From positions 80,311,501 through 80,375,500 of the forward strand of contig CM027385.1 in NCBI GenBank assembly GCA_015680905.1: 64,000 nt of DNA. The letters are read 5' to 3'. Of the stretch, positions 11,952 through 23,725 are shown one piece after another (the stretch's first letter is position 1; each line of letters opens with the position of its first letter). Under the pieces are notes generated by a model, which was not told where the DNA came from, did not search any database, and was given only the letters and a program-made list of their open reading frames with translations. This DNA is from Coptis chinensis (taxonomy: Eukaryota > Streptophyta > Magnoliopsida > Ranunculales > Ranunculaceae). The translations under genes and the position numbers were made by a program.

Positions 11952-12418
11952 CTAGCTTGTAGGCCCGTGCATACGCACCGGCTCTTTTGAAAACATTTAT
12001 ATTTTTTTTTAGAAAATTGGGACTACTATTTTAGTCGCTAACCCGTTTTAATTTTCCAACAAATTGTTTTAAATTAAGTTTTAATTAAGTTTTAAAAACC
12101 CGTTTTTTCAATTGGGAGAAAAATCATGTTTTAATAGGAGAATAATTTCCGTTCTAATTAGATATGCTAGATTTTTCCTTTTCAATAGGAGATGAATTCC
12201 CATTTTAATAAGAGAATGATTCCCGCTTTAATAAGAAGTACTAGAATTTATTTAAATAGGAGAGAAATTCCTGTTATAATAGGAGAGAAATTCCCGTTGT
12301 AAAAAAGGATTACTGTTTTAATTTTCAAATAGGAGAGAAATTCTCGTTTTAATAGGAGATGATGTGGAATTTTAATAGAGCTCGAAAAATACCGCTTGTG
12401 AGAGCTTTAATATTAAGA
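11952..12418 (-). mobile_element. Short non-autonomous Helitron, copy 1
   Basis: Read on the minus strand the unit begins TCTTAATATTAAAGCTC and ends with a hairpin (CCGGTGC, loop GTAT, GCACGGG; one mismatch), then eight bases and CTAG. TC at the 5' end, a subterminal hairpin and CTRR at the 3' end are the Helitron signature. The base after CTAG is T, as expected for insertion between A and T. The inside is AT-rich with many copies of AATAGGAGA-type motifs and no ORF. Confidence 0.75.
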
Positions 12419-12811
12419 CTAACTTATAGGCCCGTGCATACGCACCGGCTCTTTTGAAAACATTTAGATTTTTTTTTAGAAAATTGGGACTACCGTTTTA
12501 GTCGCTAACCAATTTTAATTTTCTAACAAATTGTTTTAAATAAAGTTTTAATTAAGTTTTAAAAACCCATTTTTTCAATTGGAAGAAAGATCCTGTTTTA
12601 ATAGGAGAATAATTACCGTTTTAATTAGATATGCTATATTTTCCCTTTTCAATAGGAGAGAAATTCCCATTTTAATAGGAGAATGATTCCCGCTTTAATT
12701 AGAAGTGCTAGAATTTGTTTTAATATGAGAAAAATTTCCGTTTTAATAGGAGATGACGTGAAATTTTAATAGAGCTCGAAAAATACTTTTGTGGGAGCTT
12801 TAATATTAAGG
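12419..12811 (-). mobile_element. Short non-autonomous Helitron, copy 2
   Basis: Same element as its neighbours, 393 bases; an internal deletion makes it shorter. The minus-strand 3' end reads TTAG instead of CTAG and abuts the TCTTAATATT start of copy 1 with no base in between. Its own 5' end has CC for TC. It has the same hairpin and internal repeats as the other copies. Confidence 0.7.
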
Positions 12812-13277
12812 CTAGCTTGTAAGCCCGTGCATTCGCACCGGCTATTTTGAAAACATTTAGATTTTTTTTCAGAAAATTGGGACTACCATTTTAGTTGCTA
12901 ACCCATTTTAATTTTATAACAAATTGTTTTAAATTAAGTTTTAATTAAATTTTAAAAACCCATTTTTTCAATTGGGAGAGAGATTCAGTTTTAATAGGAG
13001 AATGATTCCCGTTTTAATTAGATACGCTAGATTTTTCCTTAATTTTTATTAGGGGTGGAATTTCCATTTTAATAGGAGAAGGATTCCTGCTTTAATTAGA
13101 AGTGCTATAATTTGTTTTAATAGGAGAAAAATTCCCGTTATAATAGGAGAGGAATTCCCGTTAGAAAAAAGGATTTCCGTTTTTCAAATATGAGAAAAAT
13201 TCCCATTTTAATAGGAGATAACGTGGAATTTTAATAGAGCTCAAAAAATACCCCTTGTGGGAGCTTTAATATTAAGA
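12812..13277 (-). mobile_element. Short non-autonomous Helitron, copy 3
   Basis: 466 bases, CTAG 3' end on the minus strand joined directly to the start of copy 2. Its 5' end TCTTAATATT is preceded by A. The array as a whole therefore sits between an A and a T of the host sequence (plus strand A at 11951, T at 13278), so only the outer borders look like an insertion and the inner joints look like head-to-tail concatenation. Confidence 0.75.
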
Positions 13278-13440
13278 TATAGATATAGATATAGATATAT
13301 ATCTAAGGATTTGGAATTCATTTTTTTTTTTCGTAATTAGTATTAGAGTTTACAAAAAATTGGAGACTATGTGAAGCCTTGAAAAATAGAGCCAAGAGGT
13401 TATAGCTATAATATATATCTAAAGATGTCGCCATAGGATT
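13278..13440. other. Host repeat flanking the Helitron array
   Basis: A GATATA-rich stretch followed by motifs of the dispersed repeat (TATAGCTATAATATATATCT) seen at about 139-175 and 655-675. No gene. Confidence 0.4.
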
Positions 13441-13697
13441 AAGGGTGGAATTCGACCTAAACAAGCCGAGCTTTACCATGCTCAAGCTCGGCTGGCTAAT
13501 TACACGAGCTTTAAATTGAGCTCAACTCATATAGTTAAACGAGCGAGCTTGAGCCGAGCCTGAGCCGCTCGGTTATTTTACACTATAAATATGCTATTTG
13601 AGCTAAACGAGCCGAGCTTCATCAAGCTCATTTGTTACACGATCTTTAATTTGAGCTCGAGCCGAGCTCTGAGCCCTCGGCTCAAATTCCACCCTTA
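13441..13697. mobile_element. MITE with 9-bp target-site duplication
   Basis: The element starts AAGGGTGGAATT and ends AATTCCACCCTTA (inverted). It is flanked by CATAGGATT on both sides (13432-13440 and 13698-13706). The interior is rich in GAGC/GCTC palindromes, including GAGCCGAGCTT and AAGCTCGGCT. A nine-base TSD suggests the Mutator superfamily; reading it as eight bases would suggest hAT. 257 bases, no ORF. Confidence 0.75.
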
Positions 13698-14625
13698 CAT
13701 AGGATTTTTGTGGTCCATGTAATGTTGAAAATTGAAATTAGTGTAGAAGGGTAAAGAAAACGAGCATCGACCTAAATAAATAGTTAGTTTTGGAGGTGCG
13801 AGGTGCATCAGCATATGCGCGACAATTTTATGAACAATTGTTATATATAGAAAATTTGTGAAAAGTGTAAATTATAATATACATTTTTACAAGTTGAATC
13901 TTAGGGGTTGTTTGTTTTTTCAAGTTTCAGCATTAAAAAGTGCTGAAACTTAAGTTTTCAACATTTAGAGGCGCTCAAAATTGTTTGTTTTTCTTGGTAC
14001 TCTTTAGCGTTCAACGCCAATTGGCTCTTCAGCGTTCCGCGGTCTCTCTCCTCCTGAACACTGAAACAAAAAACACGAAAGACTACATTCCTCTCTTGTC
14101 CCTCATTAGTCGCTCTCCCTTTTCTCCATCAAGTATGTTTAAGAACAACAATCTTCAATTTCTTGTTCAATTTCCAGCGAAAATTGAATGTTTTTTTCTC
14201 AATTATATTAAATTATTCTTTTTGCAGATCCCTACTTCTCATCATCACTTCTATTGTTTTCAAGCAACAATCTTTAGGTTTGTTCTCTCTTTATTGTTAT
14301 ATTTATACTTTTTGTTGATCATTGTATGCCTTCTGAATGGGTGTGAACATTTATTTTTCGAGCCTTTCTATTCGTTATTGTTATTTTTCAAGTCTTTCAA
14401 TTCATTATTTCTTCTTAAACATAAGTCAAGTCCCTATGTTCTCAAGTTGATGTTGAATCATCGGGTTTTGATTAAGTTTATTTGTTAAGTTGGAATTTTT
14501 TTGAAACTGTTTGCATCCACCAATTTTTTTTTACCAGAAAAATAATAATTTTAGTGAAAACTAATATAATAAATGTGGTAAAGGGAATCACCCACTGTCA
14601 TCGAACATATTAGCATTTTATCCAA

Positions 14626-14967
14626 GATTCCCGTTCTTGAAAATCAGCGCTTTTGATCCAAATCCAAAAAACAGACAAACTTATAGGATTCCTCCTTGGG
14701 GCAAATACTTTTATGCATACCTTTTCCGGTTGATCCACACCATACTGTATTCTTGTAAGATGATACACACTAGCTAACAGTCCGTCCGGGGATACATCAT
14801 ATGCACACTGGGAGCGTAGATAATTGTAACCATATACATATAAAATAACAGCAATGGAGTGCCAATCCTCAGGCTTTATTTGTAAAGTTTCTATTCATTG
14901 GTAATCGAAGCCCAAAGATCTATGAACTAGCCTACGCTTGACTAGCTAAGCAGACAAACAACCCCAT
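14626..14967 (-). pseudogene. ndhJ: Plastid ndhJ fragment (NUPT)
   Basis: The minus strand matches the plastid NADH dehydrogenase-like complex subunit J, normally about 158 residues. Recognisable pieces include [58 protein letters not shown] and FAPRRNP, running from the start codon region to the conserved SADFQERES. Several in-frame stops and small indels (in the first 30 codons and after FWIW) show that it has decayed since transfer to the nucleus. The C-terminal third is missing. Confidence 0.85.
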
Positions 14968-15972
14968 TTTGTGGAAGGTTCATATGGATGGATTTTGGTT
15001 TAGGATATTCGGATGTAGCATAAAAAGTTGGTGATTGGAATTCAAAGCTTTGAAATATTCATAACATTTATATATATAAATTGCTTTTGTTTGGCAGTGT
15101 TTTACTAACCTTATTTTTTATTGCTTATGGGACTATAAAATATGTAATGAGAATTATAGATTTTTCCCCAAGTGACTAACTGACTATGTTGTGAGTCTAT
15201 AATGATATTTGTATATTGCTTTGCCTTTGTTTGGTTATCTACTTTTATATGTATATTTTGATTTATGTATATTTGTATAAGTATGTCCTAGGTAGCGATA
15301 TGCACATCATATGTGTCTTTAAGGTATATATACTTTTGTTTGCATACCATTGTTTTGTTTGTGTACAATTCCTTAATTGATTCCTATTGAGTGACTTTAG
15401 GCATAGGTCCTTTTATCCTATTCCTTTTAGTTTTCTTTTTATCCTATGTATGCAATGCTCAGGTTACTTAACTAACTATTGTTTGTTTTGTAGATTGTTT
15501 GTTTTTATAAACAATCAAGTTACTTAATTGCTCTGATATTGGTCGAGACGGTTAAGTAGCTAGGTTAATCAATGAGCTGATAAATATATTGCTTTGATTT
15601 TTAGGTTATGACAGGATTTATGTTTATGGAATGTTGAAAATACAAAGGAGACTCTGTCGAAAATTTTCTATATTGTTTGTTTTTATAAATAATCAAGTTA
15701 CTTAATTGCTCTTGCATTGGTCGAGACGGTTAAGTAGCTAGGTTGACCAATGCGAAATATATTGCTTTGATATTTAAGTTATGACAGAATTTATGTTTAT
15801 GGAATGTTGAAAATACAGAGGAGACTATGTCGAAATTTTTCTAGAAAAGTCACGTATCTTAGGTGTATATTGATAACAGGGGTAAAATTGTCCAAATGAT
15901 TTATATTTAGTATTCAGAGCCAGGTCATTCTGAAATAAAACAAACATGTTTTTCAAAGTTTAGCAATTCAGC
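14968..15972. repeat. Element interior with a tandem duplication
   Basis: No gene seen. Positions about 15503-15668 and 15674-15841 are a tandem duplication of about 168 bases, recognisable by AATCAAGTTACTTAATTGCT and GGTCGAGACGGTTAAGTAGC in both copies. The stretch ends with the 5-bp target TCAGC (15968-15972) of the gypsy insertion. Confidence 0.6.
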
Positions 15973-16029
15973 TGTAATTTTAGTTTTACTAATTAATTGT
16001 GGTATTATTATTTATTTAGTTTTATTTAT

Positions 16030-16101
<72 letters not shown>

Positions 16102-18479
16102 AATTTCAAAAATATAAAAAAAAAATATAAATTTTGGTTTAGCAAAACTAGGAGAGAAACGTGGGGATAGTTATCAAGGATAACTCACGTATCTAACTTT
16201 TTTTTCTCCCACGTTTTCGAAAGAAAAACCCTAAAAACCCTATTGAAAAAGAAGGAGAAAATAAAATAGAAGAAGAAAAGAGAAAAGGGAAACACAAAGT
16301 ATTGGGCCCACCGCACTATTGATATTCCTAGTTGTTTACATCTTGTAGATTTAATAAGGTGAGTTATATTTATTTATTTTTTTGTTTCCATAGAAATAGG
16401 ATATGTTAGTTGTTATGTGTAATCATATGGATTGTATATTGGGAATATAAAGCCATTAATGAACTGTATAGAGTTTTGTGAAGAAGATGAATAGTTAACA
16501 GTAAACATTATTCCAGATAACTTGTCTGCGCAGTCTTTTAATTCTGTTCTGATGGAGATCTTTTCTTACTCGGATGTCTCTCAAATTTAATCCTTAGTTA
16601 CCTGATACATTTAACTCTGACATATATAAATTTTAGACAAATCCAACGGTGGAGTTTTTGTCGAGGCATGCATAAGGGTGACTGGTTGTAGTATATACGC
16701 CAGAAAACTGCACTGCGCAGTCATACGTTTAGGCGTAGATGAAGGATGATCCAGAACTGGATTATCCTCAAATTTGGGATGTATATTTATAACACACAGT
16801 AGTAATACTCACTAATATTGCAGGCCTATCTGACGGTGGGATGTCAATCGAGGCATTGAAATACGAGACTATTGATTTTTGGATAAAGTTGTGAATGGAA
16901 AATGATTAATTTTATTGAATGGATTGTTGTTTATGATCATTGTGCATGATTTTCTCCTGCGTGAAATTAGTATATTTACATCACAAGTGTAACCTTGGTT
17001 TATTTGAATATTAACATAGAATTGATTGAGCTTGTGCAAACTATCGCTCTTGGGAGTGTGTTATAAGAAATATTGCATGGAAAGTATTGTTGATCGTGGA
17101 AATTTATTTTGTTTTGTATAACATATATACTATATGGATGTGAAATTATTAGAAAACCTATGACACTATTAGAATAAGATGGACATTTCCTATACTCATG
17201 ATGATTACGCATTCCATCTCTAGGAGATGTGACGTGAATGCGGGTAGGATACATTTGATGTTTAGACTCATTCCATCCTTGTGAGACGTGACGTAAATGT
17301 GGGTTTGGATATGTTTTATGACGCATTCCATCCTTATGAGATGTAACGTAAATGCGGGATTAAAATTTATAACAAGGTTCCATATTTTAGGGGAGGAACT
17401 AAATGTCATTTGCCTCACTAAAAGATGTGACGTAAACCTTAGATATGTGGATTCATATGATATTTTATAACACATTACATCCTTGTGAGATGTGACATAA
17501 ATGCGGGATTAAATTTATGGCAAGGTTCCATCTTTTAGGGGAGGAACTAAATGTCATTTGCCTTATTAAGAGATGTGACATAAACCTTGGTTATGTAGAT
17601 TTGCATGATATTGGTATTTCACGCGGTTGTTCACACGTGTTCAAGCGTCCATTGTGTTATTGCATTTCTTGTTGTAGCCCCAACAGAAATGTGAGCACAA
17701 AATGGACTTGGGTGTGAATGAGAGTCATGCTTGGGCAAGGCATGTTCCGGCATGAGTTCAAAGTGCAAAAATGGTAAATGGTCCTTTAGGAAATAGAAAA
17801 GATGTCTAAGATAATTTAATAAATCATGGGGGGGTCTTAATTAAAAAGTATATTAATAATTTATATAATACTAGAGACATTATTTTTATGTGTTATTGTT
17901 ATCATTGAATTAACCCTGTTTTGTAGGAGGGTGGGCTACCTAATCCTTATTGCAGGGATGAAGCCCACTCTAGACTGTTAGGCGCTAAGGTACTGTATAT
18001 TTCTTAAAGTTATTATTTAGATAGTTGGTTACAATGTTATATTAAATTTTATGTATTATATTGGTATGTGCTACATGGATTGCACGTTAAGAGAAACTAA
18101 GTTTCTCTTGTCAGTTGGTGACAAGGGATCGATGTCTCTAACGTAGCCGAATGATGTAGACGTGGTATACGTAACTTCATGGTGATAATGTGTATTGTTA
18201 TATGAACTATCATGAGCATTGCATTTAGGACACTCACACCATCATTTTTAATGCTGACCCCAGTTTGCTTTCCATACGGGGGTATGTTTCTTATGGAACC
18301 TAGACTTTTCGCAGGAACCGCAGCAGTAGTAGCTGTTTGAGTTGGAAAACCGTGGAGCTACAGTTGGAGTAGCTGGCTTTGCTTAGGAGCTGTTTTTTTT
18401 TAGAGATTCTACATTTTTTTATTGTATGTTAGATTTTGAGTTAATAACACTACTAAAAAAATGACATATTATGACGCTT

Positions 18480-18860
18480 GTTTTTTGTCTATCTTGACGG
18501 TTTTGCGAAAAACCGTCAAGATAGGTGTTTTAGTAATATTTTTATGACGGCTATTGCAACATTATGTCGTGTATGACACAAGCGTCACGAAATTATAATA
18601 AATTTATGACGGCTATTACAATATTATGTCATGTATGACACAAGCGTCAAAAAAATATAATAAATTTATGACGGTTGTTACAATATTATGTCGTGTATGA
18701 CACAAGCGTCAAGAAAATATAATAAATTTATGACGGCTGTTGCAACATTATGTCGTGTACGACACAAGCGTCAATAAAATATAATAATTTTATGACGGAT
18801 ATTGCAATATTATGTCGTGTATGACACAAATGTCAAGAAAATATGATGACATTTCTTAAA
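18480..18860 (+). repeat. CACTA subterminal repeats
   Basis: About five tandem units of about 60 bases, each with TTATGACGGCTATTGCAA, ATTATGTCGTGTATGACACA and AGCGTCAA. Such arrays are presumed transposase-binding regions in CACTA elements (family knowledge). Confidence 0.8.
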
Positions 18861-19965
18861 ACAGCCAAATTAAAATAGAATAAACCGTCAACCTTCTTAC
18901 AATTTTTTGGGCACTAGCTTTGGTCCATTTTGGATTTCAATTAAACCGTTAACAATTTAACCAAAAGAAATAATACCAAAATCAATATACTCCTCACTAA
19001 TTATTGAACCGTCAATAGACTCCTCAATTATGGAAACAGCTTTATCACGAGTTTTGACCGTGGGGTTAGGGCTTGACAATACCGTGGAACACTCAACACT
19101 TTGCCTTCCCCCAATCTTAAAAAAAAAAAAAAAAAACTGGACAGTTTCTCCTTCCCCAGCCACCACCTAGCTTCGTCTCCCACCGCCACTTACCTTTTTA
19201 TTCTTTTTCCTTCTATCTCTCACCTCAACAAGGTAAGTAAAGTAAAAATTTTATTTAAAGCACCGATTTTTTTTCTAGGGTTTTATTTTAAAATTGGAAG
19301 AAGCACGTTTTCAATTTTAATTCTTAGAATTTACTGAACGGGAGTTCTCTTATCCAAACGTGATTCTCCCTATTACTTTTGTATCTAGTTCACTGGAATT
19401 TCAGATCTACTGTAACACTCTCGAATTGAATTATCCTTTACTCTTTTCTCCTATTTTTTTTGGGCCTTCAGTTGGTTGTATCATATTGTATGTACACAAG
19501 TTCACAAGCGAAACTAGGATTAAAATTTCTGGTGGTGATAAATTAAATTGTGTTCATTTCGTAATGTCAGATAATAAAATGGTAGGAAATTAAGCAATTG
19601 AGAATGTTTTCTTCCAACTTTTACACAACATGGGAAGACCTTCCCGGTTCATGAATCAAGACGACTTCTCTGGCAGTTTTTGTGTCGCACAAGTATTAAA
19701 TATCTATAGTCTTTGATTGTGCGTAACAATGACAATATGATTTCCTTCCTTTGATCTAATTCTAGCTAAAAGAACACTTCAGACTTCTGAAAGTCGCACT
19801 GCTAAAACAAATGTACTACAAATTTACAATGGCTTGAGATTTCCTTCAAACTCAGAGAAAATAGTATAAGCAGTAACACACTAAAATCAGAAGCTATCCA
19901 CCACTGGCCCTTCAACACAGACGCCTAGCTAGCTATTACAATTCTGTACTTATATTTGGTTTAAT
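18861..19965 (+). other. CACTA interior, possible captured leader DNA
   Basis: No domain recognised. A pyrimidine-rich stretch around 19140-19230 followed by AACAAGGTAAGTAAAG looks like a captured 5' leader with a splice donor. The open frames at 19101-19593 have no recognisable similarity. Confidence 0.35.
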
Positions 19966-20388
19966 ATGGAAGAGGAGGAAGCTGGGAGGGTCAAAGATTT
20001 GAACAGGGAAGAGGTTAGATAATGCAACATTACTTTTTCATTTTTATTCAAGTTATTTATATGATCAGATTTTTGCGTTACCTTGAGTTGTACCCCATGC
20101 TTGTACTTATAAACCGTTTCATTGTCAAAGAAGTATTGGATCATATGTTGGATCATGGATTATGAGTTTGTTTGAAGTATGCAATTAATGTGTGATTGAG
20201 TAGTGAGAATATGTACAATTGATAATCTTTTGTATGTGCGGGGCATTTTCATCATTATTGTTTTATGACTTACGTTCCGAGTCGGGAGTAGTCTATGGAG
20301 ACTTGGGCACATCTCCGTTAATGCCTTTCTATAATACATTCCCTTATGGAGTTAAGGATCCAGAGGATATAATTGGAGCTCTTTCTGC
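19966..20388 (+). pseudogene. Captured KUP/HAK potassium transporter fragment
   Basis: Exon-like 19966-20013 encodes MEEEEAGRVKDLNREE with a GTTAGA donor. A second segment, about 20240-20388, encodes a start like [20 protein letters not shown], then [20 protein letters not shown] and DIIGALS. This matches the N-terminus and first membrane span of KT/HAK/KUP K+ transporters ([13 protein letters not shown] is their hallmark). The acceptor before the second exon is not canonical, and the sequence diverges after GALS, so only about 8 percent of a transporter of roughly 780 residues was captured and it cannot function. Confidence 0.85.
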
Positions 20389-20669
20389 CAGCATACACAC
20401 ACACACTAGCACGTATGTCTCACTCCAGAATTAAGATATCAATCATATATTTACTTTAGGTCATTCCCCGTTATTAAGCAGAATGTGTGTATCAACATAG
20501 TGCTCGAGTCAATGCCACCTCATAGAACAAGATGCCAACCAACCTATCTTCCTTTGGTTCCCTTGTAGTAATTGTTTTTTTGGGTTGTAAAGGACCTGCA
20601 TTTTACTTCTCGTAAATAAATAAGTTTTTTCTAAGCCATTCATTAAAACTCATATTATGTAATCTGCAG

Positions 20670-21838
20670 ATCACACTGGTTAATTTGGCTAAGAAAAATG
20701 AAGGCTTTATTGTTCCTGGGTATACACATATGCAAAGGGCCCAACCGATTCTCTTGCCACTAATCTTGTCTTATGTTGAGCAGGTAAGGGGAGGTTTCTT
20801 TGCCGTGCATATATTATATAATGTGTGGGCATCGATATAGTTTGTAATATGTCGTGAAGTTCTTGGCATTTGTTGCCTTTTTTACTAGTTTAAATGATAC
20901 AACACCCCCCACTCAGACTAGAGTTACACACAAACTCTTATTGTAATTGAGCTTAGTATCTTGCCACTTGTTTTCACTTCCATGGCATTGTCAGTGAATG
21001 TTGGTATTGGTGAGTCGAATTTCCTATATATATTGACATATCGTCCTGTTTTGCATAAAAGTTTGGCGTCTTGCTCTATGATTTCAGTCACATGACCATG
21101 GTACAACAGTCAGACTGGAGAACATTCAGACTCTCTTCACAAATGAGTTTAGCATCTTTTCCACTTGTTTTGAAACAAAATGTGAAATGGGTCCACTTGT
21201 ACGTTCAGGACAGGAGCAAAAAAGATAGCTATACATCGCTAGTTGAAACTAAAATCTTGATTCAAGTACCTTGTTTGTTGTATTCTTTTTAAGGTACCAG
21301 TTGACTTTATCGTTGTCTTTATCAATTAACAATTATTTTGTTTGCTTGAGACTTGAAATGCTTACAAGGAACTAATCCACATAGCTTAGCTAGAACGCTA
21401 GTGTAGTAAATAATTTAATCAATAGCTTCAGATGCTTGCCTCACCACAATGTCGTGCATCCTAGTCGATGAGAGTGTTTCTCATTGCTAAAGTTAACAAG
21501 AAAATGAATGCATGGATCTTGCATTCAGATCTGTCTCTGCCCCTTTTCCTACAACATTCAGTTTTGAAAATGCTTGGAAAATGTGGGGTAGTTTACCATG
21601 TTTTTACAGGTGAGTCAAATGTTGTCTTTTCTCGTTCATTTAGCTTCCCGCGTAGTTAACTTTAGCAATATAAATGTTTTGTAGCTTGAGTGTGATGATG
21701 CCGGATGCCTTACTTAATTGCAGAGGACGCTTTGAACTTTTGCCCTCTAGGTGCATGTGCTCTGGCGGTAATTGGTCTTCCCATTGATAGATTTATGACC
21801 TCCAATGCTCTAGGATTTACCGCCCCAATGAGGAACAG
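20670..21838 (+). pseudogene. Captured argininosuccinate lyase exons
   Basis: Exon 20670-20783 (AG before, GTAAGG after) encodes NEGFIVPGYTHMQRAQPILL within 38 residues ending SYVEQ. Exon 21685-21838 (GTAG before, GTATAT after) encodes the following part, [20 protein letters not shown] then [14 protein letters not shown], with a frameshift and stop in its first 15 codons. Both are consecutive parts of argininosuccinate lyase, the last enzyme of arginine synthesis. The stretch between them is intron-like. The signature region (GSSxMPxKxN) and both ends of the about 470-residue core are absent. Confidence 0.85.
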
Positions 21839-22433
21839 GTATATGCTCACATAGTTTTTCTTCTTGCAATATATTGCTGCTTCTATCAGTTGAATCCACA
21901 AAAGCAAATCAGTGATAAAAGATTACATTAATGAAAAAGGAAACTGTAGCTAACAAGTGTGCCAAGTTCTTTACAAGACAGGGGAGCTAGTCCCAGAATC
22001 TGGGGAGTTCGAAGTTCTTTACAAGACAGATGGGAACTGAGAGCTAACAAGTGTGCCAAGTTATACTCTTTCTACTATATTGGCAGGGGCGGTTGCCAAG
22101 TTATTAGTAGCTAGGCAGCTAAAAGGCAAAGTAGTAGTTCAGGTCAGTCGTCGGGGCATGAAGCTACGTGTTCTATTTGGCGGTCGTGGAGACGAGAGGT
22201 CGAGGCAACTTGTTATATAGGTAGCCGTGCGTGTTAATAGATCTTCTTCTATACTAGTAGTAGCGATGAGTGGGTGAATCGGTTTCTTAGGTTATTAGGC
22301 TTAGTTTTTTATAGAAGGATAAGCCGCGGTTATTGCCGTTTGTCCCAACATCCACCCGAGGTAGGCTACTAACTTGCTCGTTAGAAGTAGTTAACGAACG
22401 GAAATAAGGCCATTTGATGTCTATAAGTGAAGA
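21839..22433 (+). other. Organelle-like stretch A in the CACTA element
   Basis: From about 22060 the base composition shifts to higher GC and a style typical of plant mitochondrial intergenic DNA (for example GGCATGAAGCTACGTG, GGTCGTGGAGACGAGAGG). Nearby is a short local duplication of GCTAACAAGTGTGCCAAGTT (about 21951 and 22043). No gene recognised. The mitochondrial origin is an impression from composition, not a match. Confidence 0.3.
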
Positions 22434-23725
22434 TTGGATGGATGCCCGCTCCTTCAATACAAGCAGAGCCAGCCTTGCACTCCTTCAATAATCGACTCAA
22501 GACGCAAGTATTCATGGTGGTGGGACAGCCATATACCAAAAGAATTCAAAATGGCTTCGGAAAATCTTACGGTATTGCTTTCCCATTACCGCTTTGGCTA
22601 CATTTCGTTTGAGAATGTTGCGTGTTCTCGATCCTTGTTCGTTCATATAGATAAAAAAAAAGTGCATTTGTCTGTTTTTCTAATGAGCGAAAAGTCGCGA
22701 GGTTTTTCCTTGCTAAAGGATTATATGATACAAAGGTTTAGCTCAGCAGAGGTTTCAAATGCATTAGTTTGTCTATCTTTATCCATTGTCGGTCCCTTTC
22801 CATTGCTCTCTCATCAATCGAAAACCGGTTGTTGTGTTCTCAAGTCGTTTTATCATGAAATTGGTACCTCTTGGAAATTTGTATTCTTTTGTATCAAGGT
22901 TCAAAACACACTTTGGTTTTATATACTTGCTCGGTTGCACCATAAAGGCATATCGTGAACTAATCCAATCAAAAACTATAATGGGTTAGTAATGTTCACC
23001 GTAATGATATGGATTTCCTACGATCAATGATGCACGTAATGGATTTCGATCAATGATGTTCACCGTAATGATATGGATTCCAAGGTCAAAGCAATGTTCA
23101 AGCTCATTGAAGAAGATGCGCATTCTTTTGCGAAGCGGGGCAGATGTACTACAAGAAACGCCCGAGCTAATGAAACCGGTCAAGAGTTCTACCGAGCTTA
23201 TCGTGCTTTAGCGTAAAGATACGATCACGCCACAGAGCACTCCGTCGAGCCCATCGGACCATGGTAGAAGCGCTTCCCCAACCAAGTCCCCTTTGTATCG
23301 CCTCGATGATTCACCATCCTTCGCGAATCGAGACTAAACCGCGACACTCGAGATGACACACGCGCCCCGTCGCGTGCATCCCTTGACCCTAATGATTTAC
23401 AAAAGAATGCTTTGGGTCCGTCATCGTCCCAGTTTTACCTCGTTAGTAGAAATGGGGCATACTCGATGAATCGATCACTTTATAAGCAAAAAGGGATTGA
23501 AGCGACTCAATGAGTTGTTTGGATCGGAGAAGGAAGGGGTTAGAAAAGGCCTCCATTTTCATGATGATGATGACGAAAATGGACTCGAGAGCCGTAATCT
23601 CAAGGCAAAGGTAGCCGCAGAGTCGGTAAGAGCAAGAAATGCCGAGGCCCGGGTTCGAGACCCCAAAGGATGCCCTTGCAAAATTAGAAGCGAGAAAAGG
23701 AGTGAAGGGCTTAACAAGCTTAACA
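22434..23725 (+). pseudogene. Captured NET1 (NAB/KIP1-like actin-binding) fragment
   Basis: Segment 22491-22571 encodes SRRKYSWWWDSHIPKEF and SENLT, the start of the NAB actin-binding domain, followed by a GTATTG donor. The stretch to 23072 is intron-like. From 23073 the frame resumes as MDSKVKAMFKLIEEDAHSFA, then pieces of the domain end (EFYRAYRALA, RYDHAT, FPNQVPF) interrupted by small deletions and stops, and then NET1 coil sequence (LKRLNELFGSEKEGVRKGLH, LAKLEA) to about 23725. NET1 proteins link actin to membranes and are about 1700 residues; only the N-terminal part was taken. Indels and stops make it a pseudogene. It has not lost its intron, so it was captured as genomic DNA. Confidence 0.85.

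Noticed and set aside
13940-14488. 182-codon open frame at the left end of the Harbinger-like element
   Set aside because: Rich in F, L and S from T-rich sequence, with no domain and no splice context. Probably a chance frame.
17000-17475. Paired open frames of about 105 codons in each LTR
   Set aside because: They derive from the tandem GTGACGTAAATGCGGG motifs inside the LTR and are not conserved as proteins between the two LTRs.
23640-23690. Sequence resembling a tRNA T-arm (GGGTTCGAGACCCC)
   Set aside because: No acceptor stem or anticodon arm can be drawn around it, and it lies in NET1-like coil sequence.
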